From RGIG4140 sp045655105 (GTDB lineage Bacteria > Pseudomonadota > Alphaproteobacteria > CAAHEQ01 > UBA3637), in NCBI GenBank assembly GCA_045655105.1, contig JAZOOQ010000050.1, positions 1 through 13,155 on the forward strand: a DNA stretch of 13,155 nt. Reading direction: 5' to 3'. Below the pieces are notes generated by a model, which was not told the DNA's origin, searched no databases, and saw only the letters and a list, made by a program, of their open reading frames with translations. A program made the translations under genes and the position numbers. Shown in pieces: positions 6,879 to 13,155 of the stretch; the first letter of the stretch is position 1, and every line of letters begins with the position of its first letter.

Positions 6879-7982
6879 ATGGGTTTTAATTGTGGTATTG
6901 TCGGCTTGCCGAATGTTGGCAAATCAACTTTGTTTAATGCATTAACTTCAACCGTTCAAGCGCAAGCGGCGAACTATCCGTTTTGCACGATTGAACCAAA
7001 TGTGGGGCGTGTGGCTGTGCCAGATGCCAGAATGGAAGTTTTAAGAAAAATTGATAACTCTCAAAAATTAGTTCCAACGCAATTGGAATTCGTTGATATT
7101 GCAGGGCTTGTTCGTGGTGCGTCCAGAGGCGAAGGCTTGGGCAACCAATTTTTGGCGAATATCAGGGAAGTGGATGCGATTATTCATGTGCTTCGTTGTT
7201 TTGATGATGGCAATATTGTTCACGTGGAAGGGTCTGTTGATCCGATCAGGGATGCTGAAACGGTTGAAACCGAATTAATGCTTGCAGATTTAGAAAGCCT
7301 TGAAAAACGCATTGTGCCATTGCAAAAAAAAGCACAAACAGGGGATAAAGAATCAAAAGCTCTTGTGGCCGTGATGGCGCCTGTTCTTGATATGCTTCGC
7401 GATGGAAAGCCTGCTCGTTTGGCGCGTCCAGAGGATATGGAAGGGCAAAAAATCTTTAACCAACTGTGTTTATTAACGGGTAAACCTGTTTTATATGTTT
7501 GCAATGTGGATGAAGAAAGCGCTGCTACGGGGAACGATTATTCTAAAAAAGTTGAAGAGATGGCTTTAAAACAAGGCAATTCCAGCGTGATTATTTCAGC
7601 GGCCATTGAAGCCGAAGTGGCAAGTTTATCAGATGAAGCTGAACAAAAAGAATTCCTTGAAACCTTGGGTTTGGAAGAAACGGGGTTAAACCGCATTATT
7701 AAAGCTGGTTATAAATTATTGGATCTTGAAACATTTTTTACTTGTGGGCCAAAAGAAGTTCATGCGTGGACGATGAAAAAAGGCACTATGGCGCCACAAG
7801 CAGCTGGCATCATTCACTCTGATTTTGAACGTGGTTTCATCAGAGCAGAAGTTGTTGCCTATAATGATTATGTTGCGTATAATGGCGAAAGTGGGGCCAG
7901 AGAAAATGGCAAACTGCGTCAAGAAGGCAAAACATATCAAATGATGGATGGAGATGTTGTTCATTTCTTGTTTAACGTATAG
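6879..7982 (+). CDS. ychF: Redox-responsive ATPase/GTPase YchF (OLA1 family)
   Basis: Conserved Obg-related P-loop protein that binds ribosomes and prefers ATP over GTP; it is implicated in translation and stress responses. G1 is GLPNVGKST (residues 9-17), G3 is DIAGLVRGASRGEGLGNQFL, and the G4 position reads NVDE instead of NKxD, the change linked to ATP preference in this family. A helical segment (about 130-200) follows. The C-terminal TGS-like domain ends with HSDFERGFIRAEV and MMDGDVVHFLFNV, as in family members. The 367 residues match the usual 363-368. AAAGGA lies 7 bases before the ATG. It leads a likely four-gene transcript with the hemerythrin, SPFH and NfeD genes, the next starting 24 bases after its stop. 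Confidence 0.97.
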   Translation: MGFNCGIVGLPNVGKSTLFNALTSTVQAQAANYPFCTIEPNVGRVAVPDARMEVLRKIDNSQKLVPTQLEFVDIAGLVRGASRGEGLGNQFLANIREVDAIIHVLRCFDDGNIVHVEGSVDPIRDAETVETELMLADLESLEKRIVPLQKKAQTGDKESKALVAVMAPVLDMLRDGKPARLARPEDMEGQKIFNQLCLLTGKPVLYVCNVDEESAATGNDYSKKVEEMALKQGNSSVIISAAIEAEVASLSDEAEQKEFLETLGLEETGLNRIIKAGYKLLDLETFFTCGPKEVHAWTMKKGTMAPQAAGIIHSDFERGFIRAEVVAYNDYVAYNGESGARENGKLRQEGKTYQMMDGDVVHFLFNV

Positions 7983-8006
7983 ATAAAAAAAGGAGTTCAA
8001 AGGGGG

Positions 8007-8429
8007 ATGGATCGAAAAGTTTCATGGTTATCAAATATGCAAGTGGGTTATGAACCGCTTGATAAAGAGCATAAATCCTTTATTGATATCATCAATGAGT
8101 CTTATGACTTATTATCTCAAAAAAAGTCAGAATTATTTGAAGATGTTTTTTTTCAAATTGATGCTTATATGACGCGTCATTTCCCGCATGAAGAAATGAT
8201 TATGCGTCAAATCGTTTTTCCAGATGTGGTCAGCCATATGGAAAGTCATCGCCGGTTTGTGATCCATATGAATGAGCTTAAAAAAGAATATGGCTTGGCC
8301 AAAGGGGCATCTGAAAAAGAGCAAGTGGCTGCTCAAACCGCTGATTTTATTAAAGCTTGGTTTTTGGGGCATACATTGAGCCGCGATAAGGTTTATAAAC
8401 CTTATTTGGTTCGTTTAGATTATAAATAA
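8007..8429 (+). CDS. Bacteriohemerythrin
   Basis: Small four-helix protein that binds O2 (or senses oxygen or nitric oxide) at a di-iron centre. All seven canonical ligands are present and correctly spaced: His22, His58 and Glu62 (HxxxE), His77 and His81 (HxxxH), His122 and Asp127 (HxxxxD). The opening WLSNMQVGYEPLDKEHK is the standard N-terminal signature. At 140 residues it is a single domain without signal peptide, membrane segment or signalling fusion, so it is cytoplasmic. AAAGGAG about 11 bases before the ATG is the best binding site; a GGGGG run directly touches the start codon, which is odd. The gene sits between ychF and the SPFH gene, 24 and 13 bases away. Oxygen storage, delivery or sensing is inferred from the family. 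Confidence 0.93.
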   Translation: MDRKVSWLSNMQVGYEPLDKEHKSFIDIINESYDLLSQKKSELFEDVFFQIDAYMTRHFPHEEMIMRQIVFPDVVSHMESHRRFVIHMNELKKEYGLAKGASEKEQVAAQTADFIKAWFLGHTLSRDKVYKPYLVRLDYK

Positions 8430-8442
8430 AATAGGAGAGATT

Positions 8443-9375
8443 ATGTCTGAAATTATTTTTACATTTGCCATTTTAATTGTTGTTTACTTAATTAAAGGGA
8501 TTGTGATTGTTCGCCAAGGATATGAATATACGGTTGAACAATTAGGCCGTTATGTCAGAACGCTTCGCCCTGGTTTTAACTGGATTTGGCCAATTTATCA
8601 AAAAGTTGGAACAAAAGTTAATAAGATGGAACAAGTTTTAGACGTGCCAACTCAAGAAGCGATCACAAAAGATAACGCAATGGTTCGTGTGGATGGCGTT
8701 TTGTTCTATCAAATTCAAGATACGGTTGCAGCTGCTTATCAAGTGGCTGATTTGCAATTAGCCATTTCCAATTTGGTGATGACGAATATCAGAACGGTGA
8801 TCGGTGGTATGGATATTGATGAATTGCTTTCTCAACGTGATGTCATTAACCATAAATTGCTTTCCGTTGTTGATGATGCCACTGTTCCATGGGGAGTAAA
8901 AGTAACGCGTGTTGAAATTAAAGACATTAATCCACCACATGACTTAATTGATGCAATGGCTCGTCAAATGAAAGCTGAACGTGAAAAGCGCGCCAATATT
9001 TTGGATGCCGAAGGGTTGCGTCAAGCTGAAATTTTGCGTGCTGAAGGGGAAAAACAAGCTCTTATTTTGGAAGCAGAAGGTAAAAAAGAAGCCGCTTTCA
9101 GAGAAGCCGAAGCCAGAGAACGTATCGCCCAAGCTGAAGCAACAGCAACGGAAACATTATCTCAAGCCATTAATCATGGTAACTTAAATGCCGTTAATTA
9201 CTTCTTGGGTCAAAAATATATTGAAGCCTTAAAAGGCATTGCCGTTTCTCCAAACCAAAAACTCATTATGCTTCCACTTGAAACGCAAAATGTGATGGGT
9301 TCTATTGCGGGGATTGCTGAAATTGCAAAAGATGTTTTGGGTTCTTCAAAATCAACCACATCAAAGAAAGGATAA
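8443..9375 (+). CDS. qmcA: SPFH/stomatin-like membrane protein (QmcA type)
   Basis: Membrane-anchored band 7 protein that forms large oligomeric cages in the inner membrane, often linked with membrane quality control. An N-terminal hydrophobic segment (about residues 4-22) is followed by IVIVRQGYEYTVEQLGRY, typical of stomatin-like proteins. The SPFH domain runs to about residue 185 (VPTQEAITKDNAMVRVDGV, AISNLVMTNIRTVIGGMDIDELLSQRD). An alanine/glutamate-rich coiled coil follows (about 185-245, DAEGLRQAEILRAEGEKQA). Its C-terminal region (about 250-290) matches the family. The 310 residues are normal. AGGAGAG lies 4 bases before the ATG. The NfeD partner starts 3 bases after the stop, the classic QmcA/NfeD pair. 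Confidence 0.93.
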   Translation: MSEIIFTFAILIVVYLIKGIVIVRQGYEYTVEQLGRYVRTLRPGFNWIWPIYQKVGTKVNKMEQVLDVPTQEAITKDNAMVRVDGVLFYQIQDTVAAAYQVADLQLAISNLVMTNIRTVIGGMDIDELLSQRDVINHKLLSVVDDATVPWGVKVTRVEIKDINPPHDLIDAMARQMKAEREKRANILDAEGLRQAEILRAEGEKQALILEAEGKKEAAFREAEARERIAQAEATATETLSQAINHGNLNAVNYFLGQKYIEALKGIAVSPNQKLIMLPLETQNVMGSIAGIAEIAKDVLGSSKSTTSKKG

Positions 9376-9378
9376 GAA

Positions 9379-9825
9379 ATGACGTATATCGAATGGGGCA
9401 TTTTGGGCTTACTTTTGGTATTGCTTGAATTATTTGTGCCAGGTATCTATCTTTTTTGGTTTGGTTTAGCAGGGATAACTGTTTCAACAAGCCTTTATTT
9501 TGAATTAATTCCAGATACAGTAACCGCACAGTTGATTTTGTTTTCAATTTCCTCTTGCGTATTCACCTTGATTGGATTGAAAGTTTATAAACAACTTGAA
9601 AAAAGATTTGAAAAAACAACGGATCATAAGAATTTGAATGATTTGGCTGGATCATATGTTGGTCAAGTGGTTTCATTAACGCAAGATGTTGTTGATGGCA
9701 AATCAAAAGTTAAAGTTGGGGATAGCGTATGGCTGGCAACATGTGATGAAGACTTAAAAGCTGGCGATAAAGTAAGGATTACAGGCGTTATTAAAGGCTT
9801 AATCTTCGTGGTTGAAAAAGCTTAA
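9379..9825 (+). CDS. nfeD: NfeD family membrane protein, partner of the SPFH protein
   Basis: Short NfeD protein (NfeD1b/YbbJ type, 148 residues, without the protease domain of long NfeD). Hydrophobic segments lie at about residues 6-27, 28-44 and 51-69. A C-terminal OB-fold domain (about 85-148) reads LAGSYVGQVVSLTQDVVDGKSKVKVGD, and LKAGDKVRITGVIKGLIFVVEKA at the end. Members are encoded next to SPFH proteins and are thought to join their membrane complexes. It starts 3 bases after the SPFH stop with AAAGGA as binding site, and a strong terminator follows, so it closes the ychF transcript. The family is clear from sequence and context; the precise role is not known. Confidence 0.92.
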   Translation: MTYIEWGILGLLLVLLELFVPGIYLFWFGLAGITVSTSLYFELIPDTVTAQLILFSISSCVFTLIGLKVYKQLEKRFEKTTDHKNLNDLAGSYVGQVVSLTQDVVDGKSKVKVGDSVWLATCDEDLKAGDKVRITGVIKGLIFVVEKA

Positions 9826-9851
9826 AAAACCTTTAATATCAGTCACAAAAC

Positions 9852-9889
9852 AAAAAAAACAGCTCTTATTTTTACGAGCTGTTTTTTTT
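9852..9889. terminator. Terminator of ychF-hemerythrin-SPFH-NfeD operon
   Basis: ACAGCTC (9859-9865) pairs with GAGCTGT (9876-9882) around a 10-base loop. An eight-A run before and an eight-T run after allow termination in both directions. It marks the end of the core block and the start of about 300 bases without protein genes. Confidence 0.9.
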
Positions 9890-9935
9890 GATACCATAAA
9901 CACCTTAAAAAATTTTCTTGAATTTGATTATTTAT

Positions 9936-9941
9936 TATGAT
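9936..9941 (+). promoter_or_regulatory. Possible -10 element before the structured RNA
   Basis: TATGAT (one mismatch to TATAAT) lies 13 bases before the first paired base of the structured RNA. No good -35 is found 16-18 bases upstream; TTGAAT at 9918-9923 is too close. It would be the natural start for the RNA and possibly for mod. Confidence 0.3.
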
Positions 9942-9953
9942 AAGTTCAAAATG

Positions 9954-10171
9954 AATCCGGTCCTTTTAGAAAGGGGATTGGATTTAGGGCGTAGAAACCC
10001 TTTGACAATAAACAGTCGCCTCGCATAGCGACTAAAATAAGTATGCCGACACTCTGTCTGATGGACGGATGTCGGTGAATAAGGTTCTGCCAAATAAGCC
10101 GAGCCGTCTTTGTTTATTGTCACGGTTTTCTAACATCCGCCCGCCTTTTTCAGGTGGGTTTTCTTTTTTTT
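9954..10171 (+). ncRNA. Candidate structured RNA (free-standing RNA or mod leader)
   Basis: This gene-free stretch is visibly richer in G and C than its surroundings and folds well by hand. A 5' hairpin pairs AATCC (9954-9958) with GGATT (9980-9984), with CCTTT/AAAGG inside. A long rod follows: GGGCG (9987-9991) with CGCCC (10138-10142); TAGAAACC (9992-9999) with GGTTTTCTA (10124-10132, one bulge); and GACAATAAACA (10004-10014) with TGTTTATTGTC (10111-10121), 11 perfect pairs. The rod closes a junction with three hairpins: GTCGC/GCGAC (10015-10032); a 12-bp hairpin CCGACA-c-TCTGTC/GACGGA-TGTCGG (10046-10075); and GGTTC/GAGCC (10083-10105). An intrinsic terminator follows. I see no convincing protein in it, and it is not a tRNA, tmRNA, SRP, 6S or RNase P RNA or a riboswitch class I can recognise. 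The pairing is seen; that it is a functional RNA is inferred. Confidence 0.65.
10140..10171 (+). terminator. Intrinsic terminator upstream of mod
   Basis: CCCGCC (10140-10145) pairs with GGTGGG (10153-10158), 6 bp with one G-T, around a 7-base loop, followed by TTTTC and eight T. It ends about 30 bases before the mod ATG. Its 5' arm shares 10140-10142 with the outermost helix of the structured RNA, so the two cannot form together. Confidence 0.8.
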
Positions 10172-10199
10172 GTGTTTTAATGAGAAAAGCGGGGAACTG

Positions 10200-11831
10200 A
10201 TGATAAATATAAGAGAGGATTATCTTTTAAAGATTAAAAATATTCCGGACGTTTCATTTAATAAAGAGCAAAAAGAAATAGCTAAAAAAATTATTAGTTC
10301 TGCCGATGAAAAAGATTTAGATGCTATATATAATTTAATAACACAACGAGTTAAAACAGGTTTTGTATTTGACGAAGCTCCAGAAATTAATCATAATTGT
10401 GTCGCTCTTGTTAAAGAAAATAAGAAATTAAATATTGTCGGTGATGGATTTGAGCCTGTTGAGCATAAATTAATTATCGGTGAAAATTATGATGCGCTTA
10501 AAAACCTATGTGCTACATATATTGATAAAAATGGTAAGGGTTTAATTGATGTTATTTACATTGACCCACCTTATAACACAGAGGCTTCTAAAAAAGAGGG
10601 GAATGATTACAAAGAAGAAATTGAAGCATCAAAATTCATTTATCTGGATAAGTTTACGCGTGACGGCTGGCTTAACATGATGAATGAACGCCTTAAATTG
10701 GCGAAGCGCTTATTAAGTGATAAAGGCGTTATTTTTATTTCAATTGATGATTCTGAACAAGCTTATTTAAAAGTACTGTGTGATGAAATTTTTGGCGAAA
10801 ATAATTTTATTGGTTCTATGCCTACGGTAATGAATTTAAAAGGTAATCAAGATGAATTTGGATTTGCGGGAACACACGAATATACACTTGTATATGTAAA
10901 AAATAAATCATCTGCAAGTTTTGGTCAATTTAGTATAGACGATGAAGAATTTATTGAATGGGAAGAAGATGAAATTGGATATTATAAACAAGGAGCGGGA
11001 CTGAAAGCCACAGGCGTTAATGCTCCGAGAAACAAAAGACCTAATTTATATTACCCTGTATATATCAATAATGGCGAAATTAGCCTTATAGAAAGAGTAG
11101 GTTTTACTCCAATTTATCCGATTACAAAAGGGAAAGAAATGTCTTGGCGTTGGAGTAAAGAAAAAATGCAACGACAAATTAATGATGTTATTATTAATGG
11201 CGAAGATGAAAACACTATCACTCTATATAAAAAACAAAGACCTGAACTTGGAGATTTGCCCTCCAAAAAACCAAAGACACTGTTATATAAACCAGAATAT
11301 AGCACAACCACAGGTACAAATACGCTTAAAAACATTCTAGGAGATAAAAAATTTGACAATCCTAAACCAGTTCAATTGTTAAAAGATTTACTATTCATAT
11401 CATCCAACAAAGATTCCATAATTCTAGATTTCTATGCTGGTTCAGGCACAACAGGGCAAGCCGTTATGGAATTGAATGAGGATGATGGAGGTAAGCGCCA
11501 ATTTATTTTAGTGACAAATAATGAAAATAATATTGGAACAGAAATTACAAGAGAGCGTTTATACCGTGTGATTAAAGGAAAAGGCAGTAATGGGGAAAGT
11601 ATTAAATGGCAATTTTCCAAAGAAAAGCCATGTTTATCCTCAAATTGTGTTTCTGTGTTTGATATAACGCATACTGAATTAACTTTAAATGATTTGGAAA
11701 AAGCCGAAAAAATTCGTGATATTGCAAAAGTTGAATTTAAGAAATTGAATCCAAATTGTTCGTTTATTAATGATTTTGATATTTATAATGAGCTTTCTGC
11801 ATTAAATCCATATAAGAAGACGGAGGAATAA
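10200..11831 (+). CDS. mod: Type III restriction-modification methyltransferase (Mod)
   Basis: Recognises the asymmetric target and methylates adenine N6 with S-adenosylmethionine; it also gives the Res complex its specificity. The beta-class order is seen: catalytic motif DPPYNT at residues 122-127 (VIYIDPPYNT), then the target-recognition region (about 200-390), then the AdoMet motif DFYAGSGTTGQAV at 410-422. Family features include ENYDALKNL before motif IV, WLNMMNERLKLAKRLLSDKGVIFISIDD, and RPNLYYPVY. With ATG at 10200 the protein has 543 residues, somewhat short but within the family range. I prefer this ATG (GGGG 5 bases upstream) to an in-frame TTG at 10170, which lies inside the terminator T-run. 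I see no simple-sequence repeat that would make it phase-variable. The stop overlaps the res start (TAATG). Confidence 0.95.
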   Translation: MINIREDYLLKIKNIPDVSFNKEQKEIAKKIISSADEKDLDAIYNLITQRVKTGFVFDEAPEINHNCVALVKENKKLNIVGDGFEPVEHKLIIGENYDALKNLCATYIDKNGKGLIDVIYIDPPYNTEASKKEGNDYKEEIEASKFIYLDKFTRDGWLNMMNERLKLAKRLLSDKGVIFISIDDSEQAYLKVLCDEIFGENNFIGSMPTVMNLKGNQDEFGFAGTHEYTLVYVKNKSSASFGQFSIDDEEFIEWEEDEIGYYKQGAGLKATGVNAPRNKRPNLYYPVYINNGEISLIERVGFTPIYPITKGKEMSWRWSKEKMQRQINDVIINGEDENTITLYKKQRPELGDLPSKKPKTLLYKPEYSTTTGTNTLKNILGDKKFDNPKPVQLLKDLLFISSNKDSIILDFYAGSGTTGQAVMELNEDDGGKRQFILVTNNENNIGTEITRERLYRVIKGKGSNGESIKWQFSKEKPCLSSNCVSVFDITHTELTLNDLEKAEKIRDIAKVEFKKLNPNCSFINDFDIYNELSALNPYKKTEE

Positions 11832-13155
11832 TGCAACCGATATCCCTTCAAATAAATGCAGTTAATGATATTTTGAATTTTTATAATCCAAACGAAAAAG
11901 TTATCTGCGAATTTAAAGCACCAACAGGTTCTGGCAAAACTTTAATGGCATCCTATTTCATTTCTTCAATGATAAATAATCATTTTGCAGAAGATTTTAT
12001 ATTTGTTATTGCAACGCCATCTTCTTCTTCACTTCCAGCCTTTTTTGAGCAAAAACTTAATAAATATAAAGTTGATTTGCCTTTTTCAAAATTTGATGTT
12101 GAATATATACAATCGCCATCATCTGCTAAATCGGATAAAACAGAAGCAATTCAAAAGATCTTACCACAAAAAAACAAAGTTTATATTTTTGGTAAATCTT
12201 CTTTTGGTAAAGGGCGTATTTTTTCTGAGTATAAAATTATTGATGATTTTGTTTTAGCTGCAATAGATAAGGGGTATAAATTAATATACATCAGAGATGA
12301 AGCTCATATTGGCGGTGAACGACAAGAAAATAGTGAATATGCTCAAAATTTTGAAAATTTAATGAATTCGAATGCTTCATTTGTTTTAAAAATGACGGCA
12401 ACTCCAGATTTTAATAATCAAAGAACAAAAAAAGTTGTTCTTAAAGAAAGTTGGTTAAATAATCCTATCTATAATGAGGGGAAGTTTTTGTTGAAAACGC
12501 ATCCGGTTTCTCTTTTAAAACGAGATACAAAAGATGAAGATTTATTAGCCGATGCTATTGAAAATTTTAAAGAAATCAAAAAAAGGTATGCCTCTCTTAA
12601 TATCGGTATTCGTCCGGCAATGTTGATACAGGTTGATAACGATTCTTCAACAGATAAAATAATTGCTCAAAAATTTAAAGAGGGACTTATAAATATTAAA
12701 AAAGAATTGAGAGCAGCAAATTTATCTTGGGTTCAATATTTTGGTAATAATGATAAAGAATCAAGTCAGGTAGATAAAGATTTTTCTTTAGATGACATAA
12801 CAAATAATAATAATGAAATAGATGTTATTATTTTTAAAATTGGTCCTGCAACAGGGTGGGACATTCCAAGGGCTTGTATGTTGTTGCAATTAAGAAATGT
12901 ATCATCAAAAACATTAAATATTCAAACAATTGGAAGAATTAAACGAAATCCGTATCCAAATTTAGAAAGACATCCAATAACAGATGATTACTATGTTTAT
13001 TCTAATGCAGAAGAACAAAATTGTGATGTAAAACTATATACTTATAATGTAAAACAAAAGTTTGAAAATGAAACATTCTTATCAATTGATATTGCAAATC
13101 AAAAGGAATTAAAAAAGATAGCTCCAACAAAACTTCTTTCTAAAAAGATTGAAGA
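11831..13155 (+). CDS. res: Type III restriction enzyme subunit Res (5' part, cut by window end)
   Basis: ATP-dependent subunit that translocates or switches along DNA and cuts when two Mod-bound sites interact. The frame is open from the ATG at 11831 to the window end (441 codons), with no stop. Superfamily 2 helicase motifs appear in order: Walker A APTGSGKT (Lys36), ATPSSSS, DEAH at 156-159, MTATP at 188-192, GPATGWD at 338-344, and QTIGRIKR at 365-372. The C-terminal endonuclease domain, usually past residue 800, is outside the window, so intactness cannot be judged. The start overlaps the mod stop by one base, with GGAGG in the mod end about 5 bases upstream, so translation is coupled. 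Of 13 arginine codons here, 11 are AGA, AGG or CGA, unlike the CGT/CGC of core genes. This fits horizontal acquisition. Confidence 0.93.
   Translation, partial: MQPISLQINAVNDILNFYNPNEKVICEFKAPTGSGKTLMASYFISSMINNHFAEDFIFVIATPSSSSLPAFFEQKLNKYKVDLPFSKFDVEYIQSPSSAKSDKTEAIQKILPQKNKVYIFGKSSFGKGRIFSEYKIIDDFVLAAIDKGYKLIYIRDEAHIGGERQENSEYAQNFENLMNSNASFVLKMTATPDFNNQRTKKVVLKESWLNNPIYNEGKFLLKTHPVSLLKRDTKDEDLLADAIENFKEIKKRYASLNIGIRPAMLIQVDNDSSTDKIIAQKFKEGLINIKKELRAANLSWVQYFGNNDKESSQVDKDFSLDDITNNNNEIDVIIFKIGPATGWDIPRACMLLQLRNVSSKTLNIQTIGRIKRNPYPNLERHPITDDYYVYSNAEEQNCDVKLYTYNVKQKFENETFLSIDIANQKELKKIAPTKLLSKKIE

Noticed and set aside
10002..10030. Perfect TTGACA as a promoter for mod inside the structured RNA
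   Set aside because: No acceptable -10 lies 16-18 bases downstream, and TTGACA is part of the 11-bp helix; transcripts from it would still meet the terminator.
10053..10080. CTGATG core suggesting a hammerhead ribozyme
   Set aside because: The required GAAA box and three-helix arrangement are missing; CTGATG falls in the loop of a simple hairpin.
10004..10121. Retron-like layout (inverted repeats enclosing hairpins)
   Set aside because: No reverse transcriptase gene lies nearby; the next gene is a methyltransferase. The hairpins do not match a typical msr-msd pair.
10170..10199. Upstream TTG start for Mod, adding 10 residues
   Set aside because: The TTG lies in the T-run of a terminator and has no Shine-Dalgarno sequence; the ATG at 10200 has one and gives a normal Mod N-terminus.
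11985..12257. 90-codon open frame on the plus strand
   Set aside because: It lies wholly inside res in another frame, and the res frame has clear helicase motifs across it.
10200..13155. Phase-variable simple repeats in mod or res
   Set aside because: Only a short in-frame AAT run near 12807 is seen; no tetranucleotide or long homopolymer tracts that would switch the frame.
1..13155. CRISPR array, insertion sequence or transposase
   Set aside because: No regularly spaced repeats, no transposase-like protein and no terminal inverted repeats with target duplications were found.

Overview
The window is AT-rich and carries gene sets and gene order typical of an alphaproteobacterium: rplY-pth followed by ychF, a QmcA-type SPFH protein with its NfeD partner, and an RNase J-like protein. 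Low GC and standard bacterial -35/-10 promoters fit the AT-rich alphaproteobacterial lineages (host-associated or gut-type). I cannot name a genus. The core (about 2.0-9.9 kb) reads as ordinary chromosome. Both ends look acquired.

Left end (1-2000): a complete 631-residue tyrosine recombinase on the minus strand sits just beyond the 3' end of a tRNA-Pro(GGG) gene, also on the minus strand. This is the usual edge of an island integrated at a tRNA; the rest of the island lies outside the window to the left. A hairpin terminator for the tRNA and an inverted repeat over the integrase ribosome binding site fill the gap.

Core (2000-9900): tyrS is convergent with an RNase J-like beta-CASP protein, with two terminators between them. 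The RNase J-like gene is divergent from rplY-pth, and both sides have good promoters. A second transcript reads ychF, a bacteriohemerythrin, an SPFH protein and an NfeD protein with gaps of 24, 13 and 3 bases, then a strong terminator. The tyrS and ychF promoters are near-copies of each other (26 of 33 positions). The rplY leader holds a terminator-like hairpin that could be an autoregulatory attenuator.

Right end (9900-13155): a non-coding stretch of about 300 bases contains what looks like a structured RNA of about 215 nt. A long closing rod carries three hairpins, and an intrinsic terminator whose 5' arm overlaps the closing rod follows. Directly downstream are mod and res of a Type III restriction-modification system, overlapping as TAATG; res runs off the window. 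Arginine codon use in res (mostly AGA, AGG and CGA) contrasts with the core genes (CGT and CGC), suggesting acquisition. The structured RNA is either a free-standing RNA gene next to an insertion point or a terminator-controlled leader of the restriction-modification operon. It matches no RNA family I recognise and is the main candidate for something undescribed.
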